From Antennarius striatus (lineage: Eukaryota > Chordata > Actinopteri > Lophiiformes > Antennariidae), in NCBI RefSeq assembly GCF_040054535.1, contig NC_090796.1:7161001-7225000 (forward strand): a stretch of 64,000 bases of DNA, given 5' to 3'. The notes under the pieces are model-generated. The model saw only the letters and a program-made list of their open reading frames with translations. It was not told where the DNA came from and searched no databases. Positions 12,590-23,594 of the stretch are shown here, piece after piece. The first letter of the stretch is position 1. Every line of letters begins with the position of its first letter. A program made the position numbers and the translations under genes.

Positions 12590-14840
12590 CTTTGTGCTTA
12601 TCTTTTTTTAAACCATGTGAGGTAGATAAGCAATTTCTCAGTAAATCACTTCACATATCATATTACAGAAAAAAAAAAGATTTATGTGCAAAATTTATGG
12701 GTGAGTATACTGTAATAATTCAATCTGAAGACAGCATAGACCAAGAGACATTTAAATCCTAAGAGTTATGCAGAGAAGCTATTTAATTACAAACACAAAA
12801 TATACATTTCTAAGAAAAGTTGGAAACTAATGTCAACCCAAGATCATAAAGATCACGAAATAAAATTATTTTAATTAAGCAGATAACATTTAGAATTTGC
12901 TTTTTCAAGTTTCTTAAGACTTGCATTTCCCAATACAGTAAAGGAAAGATACAAAATCTGAAACAACAGGACTACATGTGAGAAAAGAAGTAACATTGAA
13001 CTGAATACAGTACCTGTATAGATTAAACTAACAAATGACTAGGGTAGTATGGAATCACATAGCATACAGGCATATTTTTGTCATTGTCACTAGATCCTTC
13101 ACAATCCTTGATTGGGTTTGGTAACAAATCTGACCAAACGGTTTCAACATTGTCTCACTGTGCATCAAGATGCTGTTGGAGGAAATACTTAACTGCAAAA
13201 CCAAAGTGGTTCTTGGCCATTTTGAGCTGAAGTATATGGGCAAATGCCTTTATTTATTTAAATTTGCAGTGTCACCACTATCCCTATTTTGTATCAAGAA
13301 TGTTAACCTCTGAAGACAAGAGCATCTTATAAAACCAGGTTGACAATAAGAATTAAATTTCGTTTGAACCAAATATCATTGCAACAACATTTCTGCACCC
13401 AGTAAGTTAATATACAGTATATTCCTTAACACTTCATTTTCCAAATGGGGACTAGGAACCTTTTATTTAGCTTGAACTGCTTTTCACCCGAGCTTTTAAG
13501 AATGTGACACCGTGCTGTCAAAAACAGGAAGTTAAGTATGTAAAGTAATGCGGCATCTCATCTCATTGATCTAATTTCTTTATATTATATGTTTTATGTA
13601 CGCAACCCATGTCCACACGTACTTGAACGTTTTGGATTCATGCTCCTTAAGGTGAGCACTTCCGTTACAGTCGATTTACGTAGCATTTTTTGTCCGCCTG
13701 AATCTGCAAACTACAGACAACACAACTAGATTGCTAACAGCCAGTTAGCAAGCTAGCCGCTGAGACTCACTGAATGTCGGCTAGTTGGCTTTTAGGAATG
13801 TAAGATGCATTAACTTACAAAGCTGGAGAAACTGCTCTGTTTGCTTAATTCATGGAGCTGCACAGTGTTTTCTCACTGACCACCACTCAATGACAGCGTC
13901 AACATTTAAAGCAGGAATTAAGGAACCATTGTTTGCGTTCAGTAGTTAAACTCAGTGTAGTCAGACACGTCACCGCAGTAATAACACTTCCCTCTGTTCA
14001 GGTGGTAATGACGTTTTTGCAGAAAGTATTACTATTTTTAAACTAGTTTGTGATGCTAATTATTCATCCTAAACATTTATACTTCCGACTGCAGAAGCAC
14101 TACAAGTCTGAATTAGTTGTACCACGGTGCAATAAACAAGTGGATGCGTTTGTCAATTTCAGTTTTGTGCTAATCTGTTCAATAGTAAGTTCCCCAAATA
14201 TGATTTTATTCCATTTTAATTGTTGTTTATTAAATGAATCACATACCAGTGCATGATTTACAGAGATCCTGATTCAAATATGATCCATCATATTCGTATA
14301 CAGTATATCAAATAATAATCAGCTACCAGGGTTTTACAAACTCAAACATTTCAGAAGCTCACCAATGGATTTATATGAAAATACTGAATCTTCCTGTAAT
14401 TTAAAAAGAGGCCAGAAATGGCCTTGCTAATGACAAGCAGCAACAATTATTGAATTCAACTAATGGATGCAATCTTTAACAGAAACATAGACAAAGAAAC
14501 TTTCATTGTTAACCATAACTATTTAAAACTGAGTATAACAGATAAGTGTATGATAAAATGCACATATAGTACAGTAGCAACTTGTTTAAAACAAACATAA
14601 CAAGAATTAAAATCCCATTTTCAAACAAATCTACAAATGGTTGCAAAATACATAAATCACAATTCACAGTCCATTTAGTAAAAACGCATAATTTTGTAAA
14701 CAAATACAAAGTGTTTGAAAATATTTTGTTCAAATAGAAATGTAGACTGTGTGTATGTGAAGTGATGAGGTCAACCCCATTGTCACTGATACTAATCCAG
14801 CTGTAATCCAGATGTTACTGTTACTGATAGACTTGTCTTC
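12590..14840. other. Intergenic region before ccz1
   Basis: AT-rich spacer without recognisable coding exons. The stretch 13640-13800 is less AT-rich and contains gttagcaagctagc, a composition often seen at fish promoters, so a distal ccz1 first exon could lie here. That is a guess. Confidence 0.4.
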
Positions 14841-14849
14841 ATTCTGCAG

Positions 14850-14925
14850 GGACACGGCATGCTAGCCAAGCTACTTTTGGAGCAAAGGAAATCCAGACAC
14901 AAGTTAAACTAATGCAAATGATCAG
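14850..14925 (+). other. ccz1: Possible 5' untranslated exon of ccz1
   Basis: A 76-base segment bounded by a good acceptor (cattctgcag) and donor (gatcag, then gtaaat) lies 121 bases upstream of the ccz1 start codon. Its only open frame is a 16-codon upstream ORF starting at 14863 that stops before the donor, so it is unlikely to be coding. Transcript evidence would be needed. Confidence 0.4.
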
Positions 14926-15046
14926 GTAAATATTTTTGTTTTTGACAATACCAGGCTGACACTGATATCACATGAAAGAAAACAGTCTTTCATCAGTTTC
15001 TGACGGCTTCCTGTCCTCTTCTCTCTTTGTATCTGACAGTCCCAGA

Positions 15047-15503
15047 ATGGCCTCAGGAATGCAGGAGAAACAATACACACCAACTCTGCTCAGTTTTTTC
15101 ATTTACAACCCTTCACTTGGACCCCGAGAAGGAGAGGTGAGGTTGATTCTCACACAAAGTCATATTTTACTATTTCTTTTTAGTGATATGTGTTAATATC
15201 GTAATTGTATAGATAATTCAAGATGCTATTTTCAGGAAGAGAAAAAGATTTTATTTTACCACCCAAGTGATGTGGAGAAGAATGAGAAGATCCGAAATGT
15301 GGGGCTTTGTGAAGCCATTGTGCAGTTCACCAGGTAAAGAGTATAGCACTGTACATTAATTGAACTGAATCAACTTTTTTGTTGAACTTGAATAAAGCAA
15401 TTCAAAGGAAAATTGTAATTCTTTCATGTGTAACATAGTTTAAACAATTTGACCAGAAACACAGTGACACAAATGTTAGATGGAACAAAGAAATGGGCTG
15501 ATG

Positions 15504-15548
<45 letters not shown>

Positions 15549-18500
15549 TCCTTTTTTCGTGTCCTCTGTCAATCAGAACATTTTGTCCAACAAAACCAAC
15601 GAAGTCCTTGCACACACAGAAGAATCGGCAGTTTTTCTTTGAGCCTGAGGACAACTTCTGGATAGTCATGGTAAAGGCTTAAGCATACTGTATATTATTC
15701 AGTATTTAATCTGTCTGTCTACACTGTGTCAACTTTAATGGGAATGTAATTTAGCTTTATCCCACTATCTAATCCATTTCTATCTGCTGTTTGAATGTCT
15801 GATTCACTCCTTAGGTGGTTCGTAACCCCATGATTGAGAAGCCAAACAAAGACGGTAAACCTTCAACCATAGAATATCAGGAAGAGGAAATACTTGTGAG
15901 TAATGCATGATACTTAAGTTATGGATCTCAGTAACTATTGTTGCTATAATCTTTGTCTTACTGCTCCCTATGCTTGCGTAGGACACGGTTTATGGTGCAG
16001 TGGTAAGACAATGCTACAGCATGTACAAGGTGAGTATGTATCCAGTAGATTTTAGAATCTGTCAGGAGCCCTCCCACCATATTTGACACCCCTGGCAAAC
16101 CTGAACCTACCAGTTTTAGGAGTCCAGCATATTAAAAAATAATAATATTCTTAAGTAGTTATGTGTCTTGTGTTACAGCTTTTCAATGGCACATTTGGAA
16201 GAGCGATGGAAACTGGTGGAGTGGAGCTGCTCATTCAGAAACTTGAAAAGTTCTTTTACAGGGTAAACAACTTGTTACTTGATAACTATCTGCAGACCTT
16301 ACATGAAAACGATTTTTAAAAAATTATGTAACTCCAAAGAAGTGAAGAAGAAGAGAGGAGGTATGGTTTGCCTGTCAGAGAATGAATGTCAGTGTCTCAG
16401 GATGATGCAGATGTCTCAACTAAGCATCTTGTTTTCTATTTTTATTGTACTCTTACAATTTGTCTTTAGGTAAACTCTTGTCTTCCTCTCTCCTCCTTTG
16501 TCCGTCTTCTGTTTTCCTTGTTTTTACATCCCACTTCAAAGCGGTGATGTATTGTAATTGTCAGTGTTTGTGTGTTCGTTCGTCCATCCGTCCTTTAGTC
16601 CACCAAATATCTTCGCAACCCTGGCAGATAGAAAGATGAAACAAAAAGCACATTACTCGGGCAGCCAAGGGGATAAACATGAGATGATGACCTTGACCTT
16701 GAGAAAACTAGGTCAAGGTCAAATTTCAACTATTGTACTGTACACTCAGGAATCGGATAAGATAGAAAGATGAGGGATAGGGTCAGTGTGTGTAAGACCA
16801 TAGATCAAAGCTAGTGCTTGATCACTCTATGGCGGTAGGCCAGAGCACTAGCTTTGATCTTTGACCTTTGCAAGTAGGTCAGAGTAAAATTTTGAATTCA
16901 TTGGTGTCACAGGATGTTGTAATCTGTGACTGCATTGGTTCTTGTTTTCATTCTGTGTTTCCAGTATCTGCAGACTCTACATTTGCAGTCGTGTGACCTA
17001 CTGGACGTATTTGGAGGCATCAGCTTCTTCCCTCTGGATAAGATGACCTACCTAAAGATCCAGTCCTTTGTTAACAGAGTGGAGGAGAGCCTCAGTCTGA
17101 TCAAATACACAGCTTTCCTATATAATGACCAACTCATCTGGTACAAACTGAATACTTCTATGTTGTCCCTGAAATCTGTTTGTCTGACTGTATCTTAAAG
17201 TATAACTGTGAAGAAAGCTACAACCTTATTTAACCCTTCATATATTTGCAACTATCTATGTAATACCCTGGTACTGGTCTCTTCAAATACGTCAGTGCAT
17301 TCAAGGTAACCCGAGGCAGGCCCTGTAATCCTCTTTGCGGCTAATGTGCTCCCAACTGTGTCATTTGCCTCCTGGTTTAGTGTGTTATCATAGGGGATTA
17401 CATGATTGTTTCCTAGATGATTCTAGGACTCGAGTGTAATAAATTGTCAACAAATGCATGTACTTTAAAGTGTACTGCATGGCAAACTACATTATTGTGA
17501 CACCCAGCCCATAATGCAGCTCACTGAGAAACATAGGACACATCCCCACAGTTTAGGTTTGGTTTTTGTCAGTTTGCACTCTGCATCACTTTGTCGTTGT
17601 GGTTTTTGATACAGGAGTGGATTGGAGCAAGATGACATGAGGATCTTGTACAAGTACCTGACAACCTCGTTGTTTCCCAGACATTCTGAACCGGAGGTGA
17701 GGAGGTGGGGGGTGGGGGTGCACAAGGGACAGATTAGGCCAACAGGTTAAATCTGGGAGTAAAGTTACAGATTTAATGTTTTGTAAAAATATGAGCATTG
17801 TAGCATTTTTAGAGCTAATGTTTTTTAATTAGATTTAGGATCTAGGCTGATCATACAAATCATCTGAACTGAATATGAGCTGTGATTGTTACTTACAAAG
17901 CTGTACCGAACATTTATACTCCAACCCATTGTCTTTTCCCTTCAGTTGGCTGGCAGAGACTCCCCTCTGAGGCCAGAGGTTGCAGGGAATCTGTTGCACT
18001 ATGGGAGGCAAGTCTCTGATGCCATATGTGTTCTGAGTACCCACTTCCTCTGCTAACGGTTGTAAAAGCGGTGTTGAGCAGAACTACTTGAAGTGTGATG
18101 CGCTCAGATACCAGATGATCTGTTTTTGAACAAATCACTTTTTTGTAATTAATATTTTAGTTACTATTTTCTGCCACACCATCGTTGTAACAGCCGTTAA
18201 GGCTCTTACCAAGCGCTAGTGTTTTTTTGCTGCTCTTTACTTTGCAATGCTTGGGTAAACGTGTTTACTGACTTACATGTGTTTTCTATCCTCTGTAGGT
18301 TTTTGACGGGACCTACCAATCTTAAAGATCCAGAAGCTAAATTACGATTTCCTAAAATATTTGTCAGTGCGGAGGATGGCAATGAAGAGCTTCATCTGAT
18401 TGTTTATAAGGTAAGGGAGAGTAAATATGATTTGCAATTTTCTGACAGTCTATGGCCTGAATTCAACCCTCCATTCATTCATAAACAGGCATTTTTAATG

Positions 18501-21500
18501 TATTAAAAAAGGAAGAAGTTTATGTTCTTATAATCTGCCACTGGATTTATTCAGGAACATTAGATTTAGGATAAAATATTCTACTTCTCTATCGATCTAC
18601 GTGAATTTTTAGGATTAGATGGCTCAATTTTAAAATGATGAAGCACATCCCACGAAGCTCATCATCACGTTAATGTGATTTCTAACCTGTCTGACCTTGA
18701 GTTTGAATGTAACCTGAACTGATCTGCTGTTTTCCAGGCAATGAGTGCTGCAGCTTGTTTCATGATCAGTGGTAAGTGTGCACACAGTCACCCACCCATC
18801 GAAAAAATGCAGTTAGGTTTCCTTTTCAATTACCCTGCTTAATTACTCTTGCTAATATACAGCTGAAGTATTATTTTCTCTTCAATTTTTGGCCTGTAAT
18901 AACTGACTGTCTTCCCTCCTCCATCTGTTTTCAGCTTCTGTGGAGCTGACAAGGGACTTCTGTGAACAGTTGGACAGCTTAGTGGGCCCCCAGCTGACTT
19001 TGCTGGCATCAGACATATGTGAACAGTTCACCATTAACCGCAGGATATCAGGGTCAGTTGAGAATTCATCTCCTCGTGAAGATTAATTTCAAGATTAACC
19101 TCAAAATAGTTGAAAGTCAGCCATTATTTATTCACATCTGGAAAAAAATGGCAGTGGTCATCATTATGAATTTAGTGCATTAATTAATAGAAACATTATC
19201 AATCATATAATTATTCAATTATTTAAGGAAAATATTCTCTAGTTTCAGCCTCTCTGTTTCAAGAATGTTTTATTTTTCCGACTCCTTTGATTGTAAACTG
19301 GCTATTTTGATGAATTTTAATTGGGAAAACAAGCAAACTGATTGCATCACCATGAAAGTTTGGGAATTTTGATTATTTTATTTCTTTTTTATCCAGAAAA
19401 TATTTGCTAGTTGACTGAATGTTTCAACAGATATTCATGATGTTGCTGCACCGCATGCAGTCAGAAACATTTCCTGAAGAAATGTTTCTGACTGCATTCT
19501 CTGCATTTCAAGAGTTACAGAGAATGTAGCGTGAGACCAGGGAACAGTGTTAATGAAAGTAGGCCGAGTGATTGATAGAAGCCAATCACTCGGCTGTTTG
19601 TCATCAGCATGCAGACTAAGAATTGTCTTAACTCGGCCTTTCTGGCAGCAATAGATGAGACCCTACAACACTGGATATCACTACTGAGAGGTAACTCAAG
19701 CAGAGTGGTTTTAAAGACTGGTATCCTGGCCCTGGTATCCTTTAACCCCAGTATTTCGCGTCAGATACCTCCTTGCCTGTAATCCAAGACTGAACTCCCT
19801 GGCCCCAACAATTTAAAGGGCTCCTTTTTTAATCACTCTAGTGAAGAAACCACTGAATAAATGATAATGCAGCAAATTCCTCAGCTCGCATTCATCCCCA
19901 CGACCAGCTTCCACTTACTGGAACTGAATAATCTGATACGGCACACATAAAAATCACTTGGAGGGTCTGCTTTAAGTCATTCACAAACACAGAGATGTAA
20001 TTCGATCGCCCTGCTCATACGAGCTATAGGGTGATAACTGTATTCTTGTCTCACTTTAAAGTACATGGACTTTTGAGTAGGTGTAACTAAAATTAACGTG
20101 CTGCTTTTTGGTCCATGTTATCATCCACAGTGACTTGACTTTACTGTATCATGAATTAGTGATGCATTGAATGTGTACTGATTGGTTTGCATCAGAGACA
20201 CTTGAACTCTTTGACATTTCCACAGCTTTAAAACACAGACATCCAGTTTCACATTGAAATACAAAGAAACAGAAACACAGAAACAGCCTCTGAACATGAA
20301 GCACAATTAAAACAGTTGTGAAGGAGCGTGTTGCCCCGCAAGTGAATTCAGATTATCATGTTAAATTTGGGTGTTTCATTTGTTGTACGCATTCAGGCCA
20401 GAGAAGGAGCCTCAGTTTAAGTTCATCTACTTCAACCACATGAACCTGGCTGAGAAGAGCACCATACACATGAGGAAGACTGCAAGTGTTTGCCTCACTT
20501 CTGTTCACCCCGACCTCATGAAGATTCTGGGAGACATCAACTGTGACTTTGCGAGGTACAGCAGAGTTTGGGAAAGATTCATATTTATCTTTAGTAAATG
20601 CATCCAGGCCATTAATGAGCATAGCATTGTTATCGAGATCTGAGAGTTGCTTCATTTTAATTATAGAAACATTTAGAATTTTTCTCAAGGTAAAGAAATT
20701 TTGGAGAGGGAGCACATCAGCAAGGAGACATTGATACTGTAATGTGGTTAAGTCACTGATTGCTGAATAAATATCTTTTATTAGCTGAGCTTTACTGATA
20801 AATTTGGATGGTAGTGACCCACAAACTACATTACTCTCAAGAATTCTGTGAGCCAAGTGTAGCTCATTTTAGAGGTCATCCCACTTTTTGAAAAAGCTTG
20901 TCACTGAGCTTTGGTGAAATTTATGAAATGAAATTCAAAGAATGTTGTGACATTGTCTTCATTTGATGTTATTCTTTACTTTCTATGTGTCTTCCAGGGT
21001 AGATGAAGATGAAGAAATCATTGTAAAAGCTATGACAGACTACTGGGTAGTTGGCAAAAAGTCAGATCAGAGAGAGCTGTATGTGATCTTGAATCAGAAG
21101 AATGCCAATCTGATTGAAGTAAATGGTATGTCTCCTCCACATAACAATGTCAACATCGGTGTCCTTACTGACACAAACGATTGTCTGCCTTGATGTTTAA
21201 TCTCGGGGGGCGACCGTGGCTCAGTGGTATAGCGGGTCGTCCAATGATTTAAGATCGGCGGTTCGATTCCCGCTCCCACCGAGTCGTTTGTCGTTGTGAC
21301 CTTGTGCAAGACACCTTACCCTCCTTGCCTCCAGTGGGGCACTCGCTGGTGTGTGAATGTGTGTGATTGGTCGGACGGGCCGTAGGCGCAGATTGGCAGC
21401 CACCCCTCCGTCAGTCTGCCCCAGGGCAGCTGTGGCTACATACGTAGTTACCATCACCAAGTATGAATGAGGAGTGAATGAATAATGGATCCGATGTAAA

Positions 21501-21662
21501 ACGTCTTTGAGTGTCCAGAAAAGCGCTATATAAATCCATTATTATTATTATTATTATTAATCTCAACTTCACATCTAATCCCCTCTCTGTCTTTTCTCCA
21601 CCACAGAAGAGGTTAAGAGGCTTTGTGCAACACAGTTCAACAACATTTTCTTCTTGGACTGA
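15047..21662 (+). CDS. ccz1: Vacuolar fusion protein CCZ1, 473 aa
   Basis: CCZ1 pairs with MON1 to form the guanine-nucleotide exchange factor that loads Rab7 on late endosomes, lysosomes and autophagosomes; its longin-type domains make the interface. Exons: 15047-15136, 15236-15333, 15577-15670, 15815-15895, 15982-16029, 16179-16262, 16965-17140, 17615-17696, 17946-18007, 18299-18410, 18738-18771, 18935-19052, 20397-20555, 20998-21125, 21607-21662. All phases join without a stop. Conserved blocks include LLSFFIYNPSLGPREGE, GGISFFPLDKMTYLKIQSF, EPQFKFIYFNHMNLAEKS and the end CATQFNNIFFLD, nearly as in human (482 aa). The start MASGMQEKQY is the first ATG after an acceptor at 15039-15040. Intron 9 uses a GC donor (gggag, then gcaagt). 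Introns hold a SINE (21205-21556) and several perfect hairpins. Likely polyadenylation is at 21737 or 22103. Confidence 0.97.
15510..15547 (+). repeat. TG microsatellite upstream of ccz1 exon 3
   Basis: About nineteen TG units about 30 bases before the exon 3 acceptor; here a proper pyrimidine tract follows the repeat. Confidence 0.95.
16580..16935 (+). repeat. Longest copy of the unclassified interspersed family
   Basis: In ccz1 intron 6. It shares blocks with 6888-6995 and 8640-8750. It includes the near-palindrome gaccttgagaaaactaggtc and a perfect 17-bp inverted repeat at 16802-16818/16844-16860 with a 25-base spacer. I cannot name the family. Confidence 0.55.
19455..19497 (+). repeat. 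Perfect 19-bp hairpin in ccz1 intron 12
   Basis: Arms 19455-19473 and 19479-19497 are exact reverse complements with a 5-base loop. A second hairpin with 12-bp arms lies at 19563-19594. Confidence 0.85.
21205..21556 (+). mobile_element. Full-length tRNA-derived SINE
   Basis: The head has RNA polymerase III boxes: A box tggctcagtgg at 21217-21227 and B box ggttcgattcc at 21260-21270. The tail is gcgctatataaatcc followed by (ATT)n. It is flanked by a perfect 8-bp duplication, ttaatctc, at 21197-21204 and 21557-21564. It sits in the last intron of ccz1. The intact duplication suggests a fairly recent insertion. Confidence 0.88.
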
Positions 21663-21736
21663 AGCAGCAGACTGGAATTATTTCACCACACTGAAAACCG
21701 TCAGTGTTGCAGGGTTTCATGACAGCATTGTAATGC

Positions 21737-21742
21737 AATAAA
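21737..21742 (+). terminator. ccz1: Proximal polyadenylation signal of ccz1
   Basis: AATAAA lies 75 bases after the stop codon. Another AATAAA at 22103-22108 could serve a longer 3' UTR. Confidence 0.6.
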
Positions 21743-22682
21743 TGTATTGTAAAATAAGAAGAAAAAAACCTCTCTTAAGCTCTTTTTTAATTTAACCTAT
21801 AAGATTTGTAACTTTCTCATGTAATTAAGTGTACATCCAGATTTCTACTGTACATGAACTTTATTATTGCTTCTTTCTTTGTACATACGTGTTTGACTTT
21901 AACTGCTTATCCTGATTGCTGTCAAACCCCAGTTTGTATATGGTTTTTCTTTTTAATGAACACATCTTGTCATTGTCTCGATTTAATTTAAAAACTGACA
22001 TGTACAGAACATTTTACTCCAGGTTTACACGATCACAATCCAAAGTTATGATATAAGTTATGTCAATACTATTGTGGTTTGTAAACAACTGACTTAACTT
22101 TAAATAAATTAAGAAGTAGTTGTTCTTGCTGAAAATTTGTTTTATTTTAACTGCAATATTCTTCTTTGAAACAACCCGGAACATTAAGAGAAGTACAGAT
22201 AGTTTTTTTCTGTCTGGTTGCCAGCATTCTAATTAGCACAAGTCTACCGGGCTTATAGTTGGATGTATTTTTATAATGGATTATCTTTATGCATTTCAGT
22301 GACATTATGCAAAATAATTTTATTTGGAATATTAATTGCATTCCAATCCGAACTATGCTATTGGACAACTTAATCAACACCAAGAATAGAACAAAGAACA
22401 GCCTGCCACAGTCCAGCTCCTGTCAGCAATACTTCTTTAATAAGGAAAATGGACAAGAAAATATTTGAACTTAATTATAATGAATGCTTACGAGAGACGG
22501 ACAATACTAGGTCCATGTGAAGTAGAAAGCCAGATGAAACGTTGTAGGTTTACAATGGCGAAAGCACGTACAACAATAAACTGGAGCCTTACATACGAAT
22601 TTTAACCTCTGGACAAATAGAGAATGAACTGAACAAATTCTCTTGAGTGGACGGAAAAACCTCCGAAGAAGAAGAAGAAGAG

Positions 22683-22748
22683 CCAATCAGCGCTCACCGT
22701 TGTTACCCGACCAGCAGCCAATCAGCGTTGTCATGGGTACATTTCAAA
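22683..22748 (+). promoter_or_regulatory. dlgap5: CCAAT-CCAAT-CHR promoter of dlgap5
   Basis: Two identical CCAAT boxes (agccaatcagcg context) begin at 22683 and 22718, 35 bases apart. The sequence ttcaaa at 22743-22748 is the reverse of the CHR element TTTGAA. Paired NF-Y sites plus a CHR are the usual arrangement of G2/M genes controlled by the DREAM/MuvB complexes, and human DLGAP5 is such a gene. The first non-coding exon probably ends at 22791 or at the stronger donor after 22872. Confidence 0.65.
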
Positions 22749-23246
22749 ACGGCAACCCGCCATGATTGTTGTGTTTTTCAAACAAGACAAGGTTAGTCTG
22801 TACCTTGTGCAGTAAACTTACTGGACAAACCAGAAAGGACTTTTTTTTTTTTAAATTTTGATAAAAGGCGAGGTAAGATTGATTTTTGAATTAAATATTG
22901 AAGTAACTATTTAAAATTTCGCTTGATATCTGCTATCTTGGCAGGAACGTTAGCATGTTTTGTGGCTAGCATATTAGCTCTACATTTAGCACAATCTGCA
23001 TTTGTGGCAGTTTTCAAACACTGATGTGTTAGGGTAGCTGACTTGTATCAACTCGCCTCGCTAAAATTTTGTGTCGAGTGATTAAGAAAAATGGTTCTTA
23101 ATTCCTTCAAAGACCTTCAATTTTTGTCGATTCTTAGTCTGACAAGTTTCCTATTAGTCCTCCTCAATATTCTATTGTATGGATGGGCTAACAGGAGCTA
23201 TAGCAATTTTTTTTTGTTTAACCTAAAAAGCACCAATTTAACTGCT

Positions 23247-23366
23247 GGCCTATTTTAATTAAAGTCCATAAGTTTGTTTATATCTCTCGTGTTTTCATCC
23301 CTTTTTGGCCTATTTTAATTAAAGTCCATAAGTTTGTTTATATCCCTCGTGTTTTCATCCCTTTTT
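23247..23366 (+). repeat. 60-bp perfect tandem duplication in dlgap5 intron 1
   Basis: Units 23247-23306 and 23307-23366 differ at one base (tatctctcgt against tatccctcgt), so the duplication is recent. Confidence 0.93.
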
Positions 23367-23594
23367 GCGTATTGTCATTATTCCCTGTCAATCATCTGAT
23401 TCCAGTTTTGTTCTAACTTGAGTTTACTGCTGTTTTAAAAGCAAAGACAGAAAAGTGTGCCATTGTAACTTCTTTATTCCTTTTATATATAAACCTCTTG
23501 TCTGTTAACATCACAATGGACCTGATAACCTCTGATACATGCATCATCTGTAACCCGTAATACATCCCTCTCTTTTCTCTGCAGATACCAAAAC

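Noticed and set aside
23247-23366. CRISPR-like direct repeat
   Set aside because: Just two adjacent 60-bp units without spacers in a vertebrate intron: a tandem duplication.
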